Source: JAKALQ01 sp963978265 (GTDB taxonomy: Bacteria; Actinomycetota; Actinomycetes; S36-B12; UBA5976). From it: DNA of 13,463 bases. Of this stretch, positions 7,497 to 13,463 are shown piece after piece. A model generated the notes under the pieces. The model ran no database searches, had not been told where the DNA came from, and saw nothing but the letters and a program-made list of their open reading frames with translations. The position numbers and the translations under genes are program-made. Position 1 is the first letter of the stretch. Each line of letters starts with the position of its first letter. The stretch covers positions 1 to 13,463 of the forward strand of contig CAXBQV010000044.1 in the NCBI GenBank assembly GCA_963978265.1, in the 5' to 3' direction.

Positions 7497-8825
7497 ATGA
7501 ATTCGCCGATCCAATGGCCGGAACTGCCTGCCGTGCAACAGCCGGTGTGGCCAGACCCTGCCGCGCTCGAATCGGCGCTCGACGAACTCCGCGTACTTCC
7601 GCCGCTCGTCTTCGCAGGTGAATGTGACCTCTTGAAGCAGCGGCTTGGCGAAGTGGCGCAGGGCAAGTCGTTCGTACTCATGGGCGGCGATTGTGCTGAG
7701 ACGTTCGCAGCGAACACCGCGAATTCCATTCGCGCACGGCTCCAAACGGTGCTGCAAATGGCGATCGTCCTCACCTATGGCGCGCAGTTGCCGGTTGTGA
7801 AAGTGGGCCGGATGGCCGGCCAGTACTTCAAGCCGAGATCGAATCCGAGTGAGACCCGTGACGGTGTCACCATGGATTCGTACAAGGGCGACGGCATCAA
7901 CGACATCGCATGGAACGCAACGTCCCGCCGACCGGATCCGCAGCGACTCGTGAAGGCGTACCACGCCTCGGGCGCCACCTTGAACCTCGTGCGCGCATTC
8001 ACGCAGGGCGGATACGCAGACCTGCGACAGGTACACGCGTGGAACCAGGATTTCGTCCGCGCGTCGGCCGCCGGACAGCAGTACGAGCGCATCGCCGGTG
8101 AAATCGACCGCGCACTCGCGTTCATGGCTGCCTGCGGAGCGGACCCCGAGGAGTTCCGACGTGTCGAGTTCTACGCAGCACATGAAGCCCTCGTGCTCGA
8201 CTACGAGCGCGCTCTGACGCGCATCGACTCGCGGACCGGCCTGCCCTACGACGTCTCGGGCCATTTCGTCTGGATCGGCGAGCGCACCCGCCAGCTCGGC
8301 GGTGCACATCTGGACCTCGCCTCTCGGATCCAGAATCCGATTGGGGTGAAACTCGGTCCGACCACAACGCCGGAACAAGCGTTGGAGATGTGCGAGATCC
8401 TCAACCCCGATCGCGTGCCTGGCCGTCTGACGTTCATCACCCGCATGGGCCGCGACCAGATCCGCACGGCGCTACCGGGCATTGTGCGCGCCGTCACGGA
8501 TGCCGGACATCCGGTCGTGTGGTGCTGTGATCCGATGCACGGAAACACCCGCGAGACCGCCACCGGATACAAGACGCGTGTCTACGACGATGTGCTCGAC
8601 GAGGTCATCGGCTTCTTCGAAGTACACAAGGCGCTCGGCACGCATCCCGGCGGCCTGCACATCGAACTCACCGGTGATGATGTCACCGAATGCATCGGCG
8701 GCACCGAAGGCATCACGGAAGCCGAAGTCGGGGATCGGTATGAAACCGCCTGCGACCCGCGCCTCAACCGTGAACAGTCGCTCGAACTCGCATTCCATGT
8801 GGCCGACATGCTGGTCAATCGCTGA
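7497..8825 (+). CDS. aroG: 3-deoxy-7-phosphoheptulonate (DAHP) synthase, class II
   Basis: This is a 442-residue class II (plant/actinobacterial type) DAHP synthase. It condenses PEP with erythrose 4-phosphate in the first step of the shikimate pathway to aromatic amino acids. G63-G-D-C66-AETF contains the metal-binding cysteine. VKVGRMAGQYFKPRS, FVWIGERTRQL, NPIGVKLGPTT, FITRMG and CCDPMHGNT are the conserved PEP/E4P and metal motifs. Length is close to Mycobacterium tuberculosis AroG (about 460), including an N-terminal segment (WPELPAVQQPVWPD) that in that enzyme belongs to the allosteric region. Feedback by aromatic amino acids and chorismate-mutase binding are known in the family but not shown here. 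ATG 7497 follows TAGAAT by 6 bases. The stop overlaps the start of ogt in TGATG. Confidence 0.96.
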   Translation: MNSPIQWPELPAVQQPVWPDPAALESALDELRVLPPLVFAGECDLLKQRLGEVAQGKSFVLMGGDCAETFAANTANSIRARLQTVLQMAIVLTYGAQLPVVKVGRMAGQYFKPRSNPSETRDGVTMDSYKGDGINDIAWNATSRRPDPQRLVKAYHASGATLNLVRAFTQGGYADLRQVHAWNQDFVRASAAGQQYERIAGEIDRALAFMAACGADPEEFRRVEFYAAHEALVLDYERALTRIDSRTGLPYDVSGHFVWIGERTRQLGGAHLDLASRIQNPIGVKLGPTTTPEQALEMCEILNPDRVPGRLTFITRMGRDQIRTALPGIVRAVTDAGHPVVWCCDPMHGNTRETATGYKTRVYDDVLDEVIGFFEVHKALGTHPGGLHIELTGDDVTECIGGTEGITEAEVGDRYETACDPRLNREQSLELAFHVADMLVNR

Positions 8826-9355
8826 TGCGTGCCCTGACGGAAGTGGCGACGTTCGTCGGTCCGTTGAGTTTCGTCTGGGATGACGATGCGATCGGCATCG
8901 ATGCCGCCGGGAATCCCTGCCGAGGCGCGGTCACGCGATCGTGGTTCGCTGCGCGTTCAAAGGTGAAGACGCAGGGCACGACCTATGTTCCCGCTGACCG
9001 TGCGACCGGCGACCTCAAGGACGTCATTGCGGCGGTCAGACGGTGGTCTGATGGCGATGCGGACGCGCTGAATCCGGTTCCGGTCCTGCAGGTGGGGAGC
9101 GAATTCCGCCAGAAGGTCTGGCAGGCGCTGCGTCGGGTTCCCGGTGGGGACGTCGTCACGTACCAGCAACTCGCGAAGAACGCCGGCAATTCGACGGCCG
9201 TGCGTGCCGTCGGCACCAGCATGGCGGTCAACGCAGTTGCACCGTTCGTTCCCTGCCACCGGGTTGTGAAAACCGGCGGTGAGGTCGGCAACTACGCCTA
9301 CGGTTCGGAAATGAAGGTCGAGATCCTGCTGCGCGAGGGATTGATCGTCGACTAG
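8825..9355 (+). CDS. ogt: Methylated-DNA--protein-cysteine methyltransferase (O6-alkylguanine repair)
   Basis: This is a 176-residue suicide repair protein that moves alkyl groups from O6-alkylguanine in DNA to its own cysteine. The C-terminal domain runs from residue ~92: EFRQKVWQALRRVPGGDVVTYQQLA, a helix-turn-helix with arginine finger R127 (AVRAVG), then N136 and the active-site P143-C144-H145-R146-V147. GEVGNYAYG near the end resembles the human MGMT segment. The N-terminal ~85 residues are less conserved and match the degenerate ribonuclease-H-like domain of the family. The start ATG 8825 shares its A with the aroG stop (TGATG), so translation is probably coupled and the gene has no promoter of its own in sight. 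Pairing with aroG is unexpected and not explained by pathway. Its TAG stop lies in a CTAG shared with the kinase gene. Confidence 0.92.
   Translation: MRALTEVATFVGPLSFVWDDDAIGIDAAGNPCRGAVTRSWFAARSKVKTQGTTYVPADRATGDLKDVIAAVRRWSDGDADALNPVPVLQVGSEFRQKVWQALRRVPGGDVVTYQQLAKNAGNSTAVRAVGTSMAVNAVAPFVPCHRVVKTGGEVGNYAYGSEMKVEILLREGLIVD
9352..9355. other. CTAG palindrome carrying both stop codons of a convergent gene pair
   Basis: TAG on plus (9353-9355) ends ogt, and TAG on minus (complement of 9352-9354) ends the PASTA kinase gene. The arrangement is the same as at 1793-1796. Confidence 0.95.
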
Positions 9356-11187
9356 ACGATCGTGATGGTGACCGTGGTGCCACGCGGAACCACGGTGCCG
9401 GCCTTCGGGGATTGGTCCTGCACGATGTTGATGAGGCGTTTGCCCGACGTCTTCACCGTCACCTTCAACCCAGCGGCCTTGAGCACAGATTCGGCGCGGC
9501 TCCGCGACAACTTGAAGACATCCGGCACTTTCACCGGTGCCGGTCCCTTGCTCACGAGGATCTTCACGCTGCTTCCACGCTGCACTGCGACACCTGCACG
9601 GGGGTCGGTGCTGATGACCAGCCCGGACTTGACCGTGTCGTTGAACTCCGTGGCACTCGACGTCGTGAATCCGGCCGCGGTCAGCGTCGACGCCGCGTCG
9701 GCGAGTGCCTTGCCAGAAACGTTCGGGATCGGTACCGGCGCGGGGCCCTTGCTGATCGTGACGTCAACCGATTGCTTCGGTTGCATGATCGTGCCGCTCG
9801 CGGGTCGGCTGGAGATGATCCGGCCCGACGGCACCGCATTGTCGTAGACGTACACGGCGCGACCGACGTCGAGCTTCACTTCTGCGAGCGCGGATTTCGC
9901 GTCCGCGAGCGAGTTCCCGACGAGGTTCGGAACGGCATATCGCTCCGGACCCTTCGAGACGAGCACGTTCACGAGCTCACCGTGCGGGAGATTGGTCCCG
10001 GCCTCGGGGTCCGTGCTGATGACAGCACCTTCTGGCACGGTCTTGCTCCACTGCGCGTCCACCGCAACCGCGAGGGACGCGCCGGTGATGAGGTCTGTTG
10101 CGGTCGACTGCTGCAATCCGACGACATCGGGCACCGCACTGTGCGTTCCAACCGTGAAATACCAACCGGCGGCAAGCGTCAGTGCTACGAGCCCGGCTGC
10201 GAGCGGCAGTTTCCTTCGACGCCGTCGGGGTTGCTCGTCACGAGCCAGTGTCACGGTGCGCTGTGCGGGCGACGGTTCGTCATCGATGATGACGGTGTGC
10301 TGCGCCGGCATCGGGACCGGCGTGTAGTGCTGGTCCACCGCGGCACGCGCAGTTCGCACCGCAGCGAGGAACTCGCGCGCGTTCTGGAATCGCTGCGCCG
10401 GGTCGCGCCGGGTCGCCTTTTCGACGAGGGTGTCGATCGTTGCCGAGAGGCCCGGCGTCGACACCGACGGCGCGGGAACGTCGTTATGCACGTGCTGGTA
10501 CGCGACGGCCAGTGGTGTCTCGCCCGTGTGCGGAACGTTGCCGGTGAGGAGTTCGTAGAGCAGGACGCCAGCGCCGTACACATCGCTGCGCGCGTCTGCG
10601 TAACCCCGGTCCACCTGTTCGGGGGAGAGGTACGCGACAGTCCCGATGAGCACACCCTGGGTGGCAGCGCTCATGGGTGACGCGACGATCGCGCGGGCGA
10701 GACCGAAATCCGTGACTTTGATCCGCCCGTCGTCGCTGATGAGCACGTTCTCGGGTTTCACGTCCCGATGCACGAAACCGGCATCGTGCGCGGCGGCAAG
10801 CGCTTGCAGCACCGGATCGAGGATTGCGAGCGCCTGGGTCTCGGTCAGGGCGCCCCGCGCAGCCATGATGTCGCGCACGGTGCGGCCGCTGACGTACTCC
10901 ATGACGAGGTACACGACGCCGGTGTGCGCATCGCGGCCCTGATCATGGACGGCGACCACGTGCGGATTCGTGAGCTGTGCCGCGGCGTGCGCCTCGCGCT
11001 CGAACCGGTGGACGAATTCGGGGTCCTCGGCGAGCGAGGTATGCATCACCTTCACTGCGACATTGCGTCGGAGGCGAAGATCGTTGGCGACGTACACCGT
11101 GGCCATGCCGCCGCGGGCAACAAGGGATTCGATGCGGTAGCGACCGTCGAGCGTGCGACCTATGAGGGTCTCGCGGGAATCGGTCAT
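9352..11187 (-). CDS. Membrane Ser/Thr protein kinase with four PASTA domains
   Basis: This is a 611-residue PknB-type receptor kinase. Residues ~17-280 are the kinase domain: glycine loop A24-RGGMATVY, K46 (VAVKVM), H140-R-D142-VKPEN catalytic loop, D160-F-G and SPE at 188-190. An arginine-rich stop-transfer patch (321-326) precedes one membrane segment (~327-346). Outside the membrane are four PASTA repeats: ~351-417, 418-485, 486-552 and 553-611, each beginning with VP(D/N) or IPN, and the first three ending in SKGP. PASTA domains bind muropeptides or lipid II, so the kinase likely reports wall state. The position near aroG recalls mycobacterial pknL, but PknL itself, as I recall, lacks PASTA repeats. 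ATG 11187 is chosen over the open frame to 11409 because TAGACT lies 7 bases upstream and the longer frame would overlap the VOC gene. The last repeat ends at the C-terminus. Confidence 0.95.
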   Translation of the reverse strand: MTDSRETLIGRTLDGRYRIESLVARGGMATVYVANDLRLRRNVAVKVMHTSLAEDPEFVHRFEREAHAAAQLTNPHVVAVHDQGRDAHTGVVYLVMEYVSGRTVRDIMAARGALTETQALAILDPVLQALAAAHDAGFVHRDVKPENVLISDDGRIKVTDFGLARAIVASPMSAATQGVLIGTVAYLSPEQVDRGYADARSDVYGAGVLLYELLTGNVPHTGETPLAVAYQHVHNDVPAPSVSTPGLSATIDTLVEKATRRDPAQRFQNAREFLAAVRTARAAVDQHYTPVPMPAQHTVIIDDEPSPAQRTVTLARDEQPRRRRRKLPLAAGLVALTLAAGWYFTVGTHSAVPDVVGLQQSTATDLITGASLAVAVDAQWSKTVPEGAVISTDPEAGTNLPHGELVNVLVSKGPERYAVPNLVGNSLADAKSALAEVKLDVGRAVYVYDNAVPSGRIISSRPASGTIMQPKQSVDVTISKGPAPVPIPNVSGKALADAASTLTAAGFTTSSATEFNDTVKSGLVISTDPRAGVAVQRGSSVKILVSKGPAPVKVPDVFKLSRSRAESVLKAAGLKVTVKTSGKRLINIVQDQSPKAGTVVPRGTTVTITIV

Positions 11188-11194
11188 GGCTGCG

Positions 11195-11200
11195 AGTCTA
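11195..11200 (-). promoter_or_regulatory. Putative -10 element of the PASTA kinase gene (leaderless)
   Basis: On the minus strand this reads TAGACT, followed by 7 bases (CGCAGCC) and ATG 11187. It sits in the 43-base gap after the VOC gene stop, so the kinase can be transcribed independently. No Shine-Dalgarno is present. Confidence 0.5.
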
Positions 11201-11230
11201 GGAGCCGACTCGCTGATAGCCGTGGACGTC

Positions 11231-11869
11231 CTAGTCGAGTCGCAGCGAGCCGTGCGGCGTTTCGAAGGTGATTGCGACGATGCCGGCGTCGTCATCCGAC
11301 GCGATCCATTCGACGTCAATATCGTCGAGCGGATGGTTCGAGGGCTCGCCGAGCCAGTCGGCAACGACCGCGGCATCGCCGGCGATTTCAATCTTCGAAA
11401 TCCGAACATCGCTGTTCGCGCGCGACGGGTGCTCCGAAGCAGGGGAGATCCACTGGATGAAGAACGGCAACTGCGGATCGGAGATCAGGTCGAGCACCCC
11501 GAGTTGACGCCACTGCAGGTCGTAGCCATCGGGGCGGCGACGATGCCCGTCGATCGCGTTTCGGCCGATGCGCTCCTCGACCGGCGCGATGTCGTCAACC
11601 GACACGACCCAGCCGAGCCAACCTCCGCCGTTTTCGGCGCGGCGTCGAACCGCCTGTCCGAACGGAGCCTGTTCCGCGGCAGGATGATCGAGTGCGGCCA
11701 CAACTTCGATGTACATCGTCCCCGCGAGTGGCAGTACGAAGTTCTGTGTACCGAATCGAGGGTGTCGACCACCGTCGGAAAAACCAGCGCCGAGATCGGC
11801 ACCGAATCGCTGAATCGTGTCCGCCAACTCGGCGTGGCTGACAGCGTAGGAAACGTGATCGAGACGCAT
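11231..11869 (-). CDS. VOC-family (glyoxalase-like domain) protein
   Basis: The product is a 212-residue protein that begins MRLDHVSYAV and has FVLPLAGTMYIEVVAAL about 50 residues later. This beta-strand pattern, with H5 and E55 at usual metal positions, marks the glyoxalase/dioxygenase (vicinal oxygen chelate) fold. The second half (GWLGWVVSVDDIAPVEERIG, then LPFFIQWI and ITFETPHGSLRLD) reads as the second module. It most resembles the Glyoxalase_3-like group of uncharacterised proteins, so no substrate can be assigned. No signal peptide is seen. The start ATG 11869 has GGAAGG (11883-11878) 8 bases upstream. The PASTA kinase follows after 43 bases on the same strand, but with its own -10 element. 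Reaction and physiological role remain unknown. Confidence 0.8.
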   Translation of the reverse strand: MRLDHVSYAVSHAELADTIQRFGADLGAGFSDGGRHPRFGTQNFVLPLAGTMYIEVVAALDHPAAEQAPFGQAVRRRAENGGGWLGWVVSVDDIAPVEERIGRNAIDGHRRRPDGYDLQWRQLGVLDLISDPQLPFFIQWISPASEHPSRANSDVRISKIEIAGDAAVVADWLGEPSNHPLDDIDVEWIASDDDAGIVAITFETPHGSLRLD

Positions 11870-11877
11870 GGCCGGAG

Positions 11878-11883
11878 CCTTCC
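11878..11883 (-). promoter_or_regulatory. Ribosome-binding site of the VOC-family gene
   Basis: On the minus strand this reads GGAAGG, 8 bases before ATG 11869. No confident -10 was found upstream; CATAGC and CATATG nearby are weak candidates. Confidence 0.5.
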
Positions 11884-11920
11884 ATATGGGCTATGCCGAC
11901 ATGAAATCGACCCCCACCGA

Positions 11921-11932
11921 TCCGAAATCGGA
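11921..11932. promoter_or_regulatory. Small dyad upstream of the VOC-family gene
   Basis: TCCGA and TCGGA arms are separated by AA, about 50 bases before the VOC start. It could be an operator half of that promoter. Five-base arms are easily found by chance. Confidence 0.2.
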
Positions 11933-11994
11933 GGGAGGACGTCGCCCGCGTGTCGCCGTACATCTGGAGATCCGGCGTCGCTACATTTCGGCTC

Positions 11995-12038
11995 GGTGAC
12001 GGTGGTCGCGAGAGGGGAAGCTCGCGACCACCGTCATC
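11995..12038. terminator. Strong hairpin after the DUF4192 gene, likely transcription terminator
   Basis: A perfect 16-base stem (11997-12012 with 12021-12036) encloses the 8-base loop AGGGGAAG. A G-U and a G-C pair can extend it to 18. It begins 8-10 bases beyond the DUF4192 stop codon at 12047, so it should end transcription of the DUF4192/PKD-like pair. On that strand no U-run follows; the T-run (CCTTTT, 12038-12043) follows the hairpin on the plus strand. It may act as a tail-less actinobacterial terminator on minus, and as a classical one for plus-strand antisense transcripts. Confidence 0.75.
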
Positions 12039-12046
12039 CTTTTGCG

Positions 12047-12892
12047 TCAGGCTGCGAGCAGTTCGATCGGGTCGAAGTGCGCGAACGAACGAGCCAGCAG
12101 TGATGCGGGTGCGCGCATTTCGAGTCCGTTGCGCAAGAGCCGGGCAAGCGAATAGTCGTCGATCGAAAGCACGGCGTTGACCATGTCCTTCGCGGCGGTG
12201 AGGTCTCCGTCGAGATAGGCCATCGCTGCGCGACACGTGTACGCGGGCAGCGCGGTGGCCAGCGGACTGCGTTCGGTGATCGTGGTCAGGAGATCTCGGA
12301 TGCCTGGCCGCTGAAGGCCCTGTTCCCGCGCAGACTGGGCGAGGACCGCGTCACGGAGCGGAACATCGAACAGCGATCGCGCCATATCCGACAGGACCAT
12401 TCCGGCCACCGGTGCTCGCAGTGCGTCCTGCCAGGTGTCCCACATGGCCGAACGCCACCCCGAAGGATCGGCACCGCGCAGCGGCAGCGGTCGGTAGTCG
12501 CTGTGCCCCGGCAATGCGTGGGCATATCGGTTGCCCGCCCTCGGGCAGCAGCGCGTTCGTCGGCAGGTGTACGACCGCCACCGAGCCGTGCCGGCGCGCA
12601 GCGCGTGCACGACCGTCCGATGACTTGCATCGGCTGCGGCGAGCAAGGGCCGGAAATCGAGTTCAGGAGTGTCGGAGTAGGCGATTGCGATGAGCGATGT
12701 TGTTGTCGAAGGCCACCCGACCACTTCGAGCGATGCATCGTCCAGCGGTCGAGCGACGTCGAGTCGAAATGCCGACGTCGAGACGACGGTGTCGTCCTCG
12801 TCGAATCCGACGACAAGGAGGTGATCGCGGTGATCGCAGTCGACGAGATAGGGAACCGTCTCGATGCTGAAGAGCGGCTCGTTGCTGATCAT
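12047..12892 (-). CDS. DUF4192 family protein, short form (281 aa)
   Basis: This is a 281-residue protein of the actinobacterial DUF4192 family; no function is known. Three landmarks support it. They are the N-terminal ETVPYLVDCDHRDHLLVVGF (11-30), corresponding to the usual VPYLLGFxPxDSLVVV; R104-WRSYTC110 followed by C115-C116-P, the family's WxSYxC...CCP motif; and the C-terminal helical stretch LPAYTCRAAMAYLDGD... DDYSLARLL (215-253). It is shorter than the 350-400 residues I recall for the family, mostly from the middle. After CCP the expected PEG is replaced by RAG, whereas PEGGQP is readable one frame over; this may be divergence or a compensated frameshift. The start ATG 12892 has GAGGAG 6 bases upstream and overlaps the preceding gene's stop as ATGA. 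A strong hairpin follows the stop. Confidence 0.75.
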   Translation of the reverse strand: MISNEPLFSIETVPYLVDCDHRDHLLVVGFDEDDTVVSTSAFRLDVARPLDDASLEVVGWPSTTTSLIAIAYSDTPELDFRPLLAAADASHRTVVHALRAGTARWRSYTCRRTRCCPRAGNRYAHALPGHSDYRPLPLRGADPSGWRSAMWDTWQDALRAPVAGMVLSDMARSLFDVPLRDAVLAQSAREQGLQRPGIRDLLTTITERSPLATALPAYTCRAAMAYLDGDLTAAKDMVNAVLSIDDYSLARLLRNGLEMRAPASLLARSFAHFDPIELLAA

Positions 12893-13449
12893 GTGGTACT
12901 CCTCGGAACGATGGAATAGCGGCGGGCCTCTTTGACCCGGATGTCGAACCAGTTGGACTGCTTTACCGGCTCGGATACTTCGATACCGGTGATGCCGTTG
13001 ACGTCATAGGTCGCGGCCCACAGCGTTGTGACAACGACGCGGTAGATGCCTCGTCGCACGTACACGTGTGTCACCGGACTTGCTGGCCCGGCGTAACCCG
13101 GAAGGTGGGTCGTGAGTGGTGTTCCGTGCCCGAAGTCCCACGTCCATTGCGGACGAAGGTGCAGCTGCACGTACGCTCCGGACACCGTCACCGGCGGCGG
13201 ATCGAATGCGGACTGCCCGCTGTAGAACGCCGTGCGCAGATTGGTGAGGGTCGCCGGACTCGGTGCTGCACCGGGCTTGAGCGGCGGTACTGCCTGTCTG
13301 GCGAGTTCCGGAATGAGCTCGCGAATGGGAGCAGCGGGTAGTGGTGGGGTGTCGAGACACATGAGCCCGCGGTAGTGCCAACTCGGATCGCCCACCGCGG
13401 GCAATGCGGGCGCGTCGGCACGCCACACTTCGGCGACGGTCGTGCTCAT
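12889..13449 (-). CDS. PKD-like domain protein, function unknown (start uncertain, near window edge)
   Basis: At least 186 residues are visible from ATG 13449, but only 14 bases upstream are in view, so the true start may lie outside. I see no signal peptide or membrane segment in this part. Residues ~62-76 (APSPATLTNLRTAFY) and ~86-175 resemble the single PKD-like domain of small actinobacterial proteins. W104-DFGHGT is the PKD core motif WDFGDGT with H in place of the first acidic residue after glycine. PVTHVYVRRGIYRVVVTT (125-142) is the paired strand motif. Such domains normally occur in exported proteins, which suggests that a leader may be upstream of the window. The stop overlaps the DUF4192 start in ATGA, so the two are co-translated. 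The biological role is unknown. Confidence 0.6.
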   Translation of the reverse strand: MSTTVAEVWRADAPALPAVGDPSWHYRGLMCLDTPPLPAAPIRELIPELARQAVPPLKPGAAPSPATLTNLRTAFYSGQSAFDPPPVTVSGAYVQLHLRPQWTWDFGHGTPLTTHLPGYAGPASPVTHVYVRRGIYRVVVTTLWAATYDVNGITGIEVSEPVKQSNWFDIRVKEARRYSIVPRSTT

Positions 13450-13463
13450 CGGTGCCTGGCCGT

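Noticed and set aside
7393..7497. 35-residue N-terminal extension of PPi-phosphofructokinase
   Set aside because: Homologues begin at MTIKKV. The extension would cover both divergent promoters and the aroG start, and it has no ribosome-binding site.
7389..8378. 329-aa minus-strand open frame opposite aroG
   Set aside because: It is antisense to a well-conserved class II DAHP synthase, and its composition is typical of a shadow frame.
9412..10680. 422-aa plus-strand open frame opposite the PASTA kinase
   Set aside because: It is antisense to the kinase and PASTA repeats, with arginine- and histidine-rich low-complexity translation. No start signal or recognisable domain was found.
11188..11409. 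74-residue N-terminal extension of the PASTA kinase
   Set aside because: It would overlap the VOC gene and is serine/arginine-rich without kinase similarity. The leaderless start at 11187 is well placed.
11997..12036. Hairpin considered as an attachment site or transposon end
   Set aside because: There is a single copy, no flanking direct repeat and no recombinase gene nearby. Its position right after a stop codon fits a terminator.
11153..12103. 316-aa plus-strand open frame across the VOC gene and the hairpin
   Set aside because: It runs through the hairpin and two gene ends. The minus-strand VOC frame carries the coherent protein fold.

Overview
The window looks like a core-genome segment of a high-GC actinobacterium. 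By eye the GC content is in the low 60s percent, which I did not count. The evidence is the gene set: a class II DAHP synthase, a PASTA-domain Ser/Thr kinase, a RipA-like NlpC/P60 protein, a Streptomyces GlkA-like ROK glucokinase, a FadD15-like acyl-CoA synthetase, a DUF4192 protein and two small four-cysteine proteins typical of actinomycetes. From memory, similar neighbours surround glkA in Streptomyces and aroG/fadD15 in Mycobacterium, so the block is probably largely syntenic. The PPi-type phosphofructokinase closely resembles the Propionibacterium freudenreichii enzyme. I cannot name a genus, and I see no insertion sequence, phage gene, CRISPR array, tRNA or rRNA.

Layout. 1-205 (-): 5' part of a DnaQ-like exonuclease gene. 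280-1796 (+): a 72-aa four-cysteine protein, a 66-aa four-cysteine protein and a secreted NlpC/P60 hydrolase. 1793-3583 (-): acyl-CoA synthetase. 3664-4605 (+): glucokinase. 4606-5346 (-): alpha/beta hydrolase. 5415-6164 (+): PlsC-type acyltransferase. 6169-7392 (-): PPi-phosphofructokinase. 7497-9355 (+): aroG and a coupled ogt. 9352-11187 (-): PASTA kinase. 11231-11869 (-): VOC-family protein. 12047-13449 (-): a coupled pair of a DUF4192 protein and a PKD-like protein. No stretch over 300 bases lacks a gene; the longest gaps are 11870-12046 and 7393-7496.

Roles. Glucokinase and PPi-phosphofructokinase form upper glycolysis, and AroG takes PEP and erythrose 4-phosphate into aromatic biosynthesis. 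The acyl-CoA synthetase, acyltransferase and hydrolase handle acyl chains. The NlpC/P60 protein and the PASTA kinase belong to cell-wall turnover and its sensing. The exonuclease and Ogt are nucleic-acid repair functions.

What stands out is architecture rather than a new system. (i) All four convergent gene pairs meet with four bases or fewer between them, and three share one palindrome carrying both stop codons (CTAG twice, TGATCA once). (ii) Six genes have a TANNNT hexamer exactly 6-7 bases before the start codon and no Shine-Dalgarno, which points to leaderless mRNAs and changes two start calls (280 and 762). Six others have clear Shine-Dalgarno sites. (iii) Three divergent promoter regions each contain a different dyad. 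The least understood genes are the DUF4192/PKD-like pair and the two four-cysteine miniproteins.
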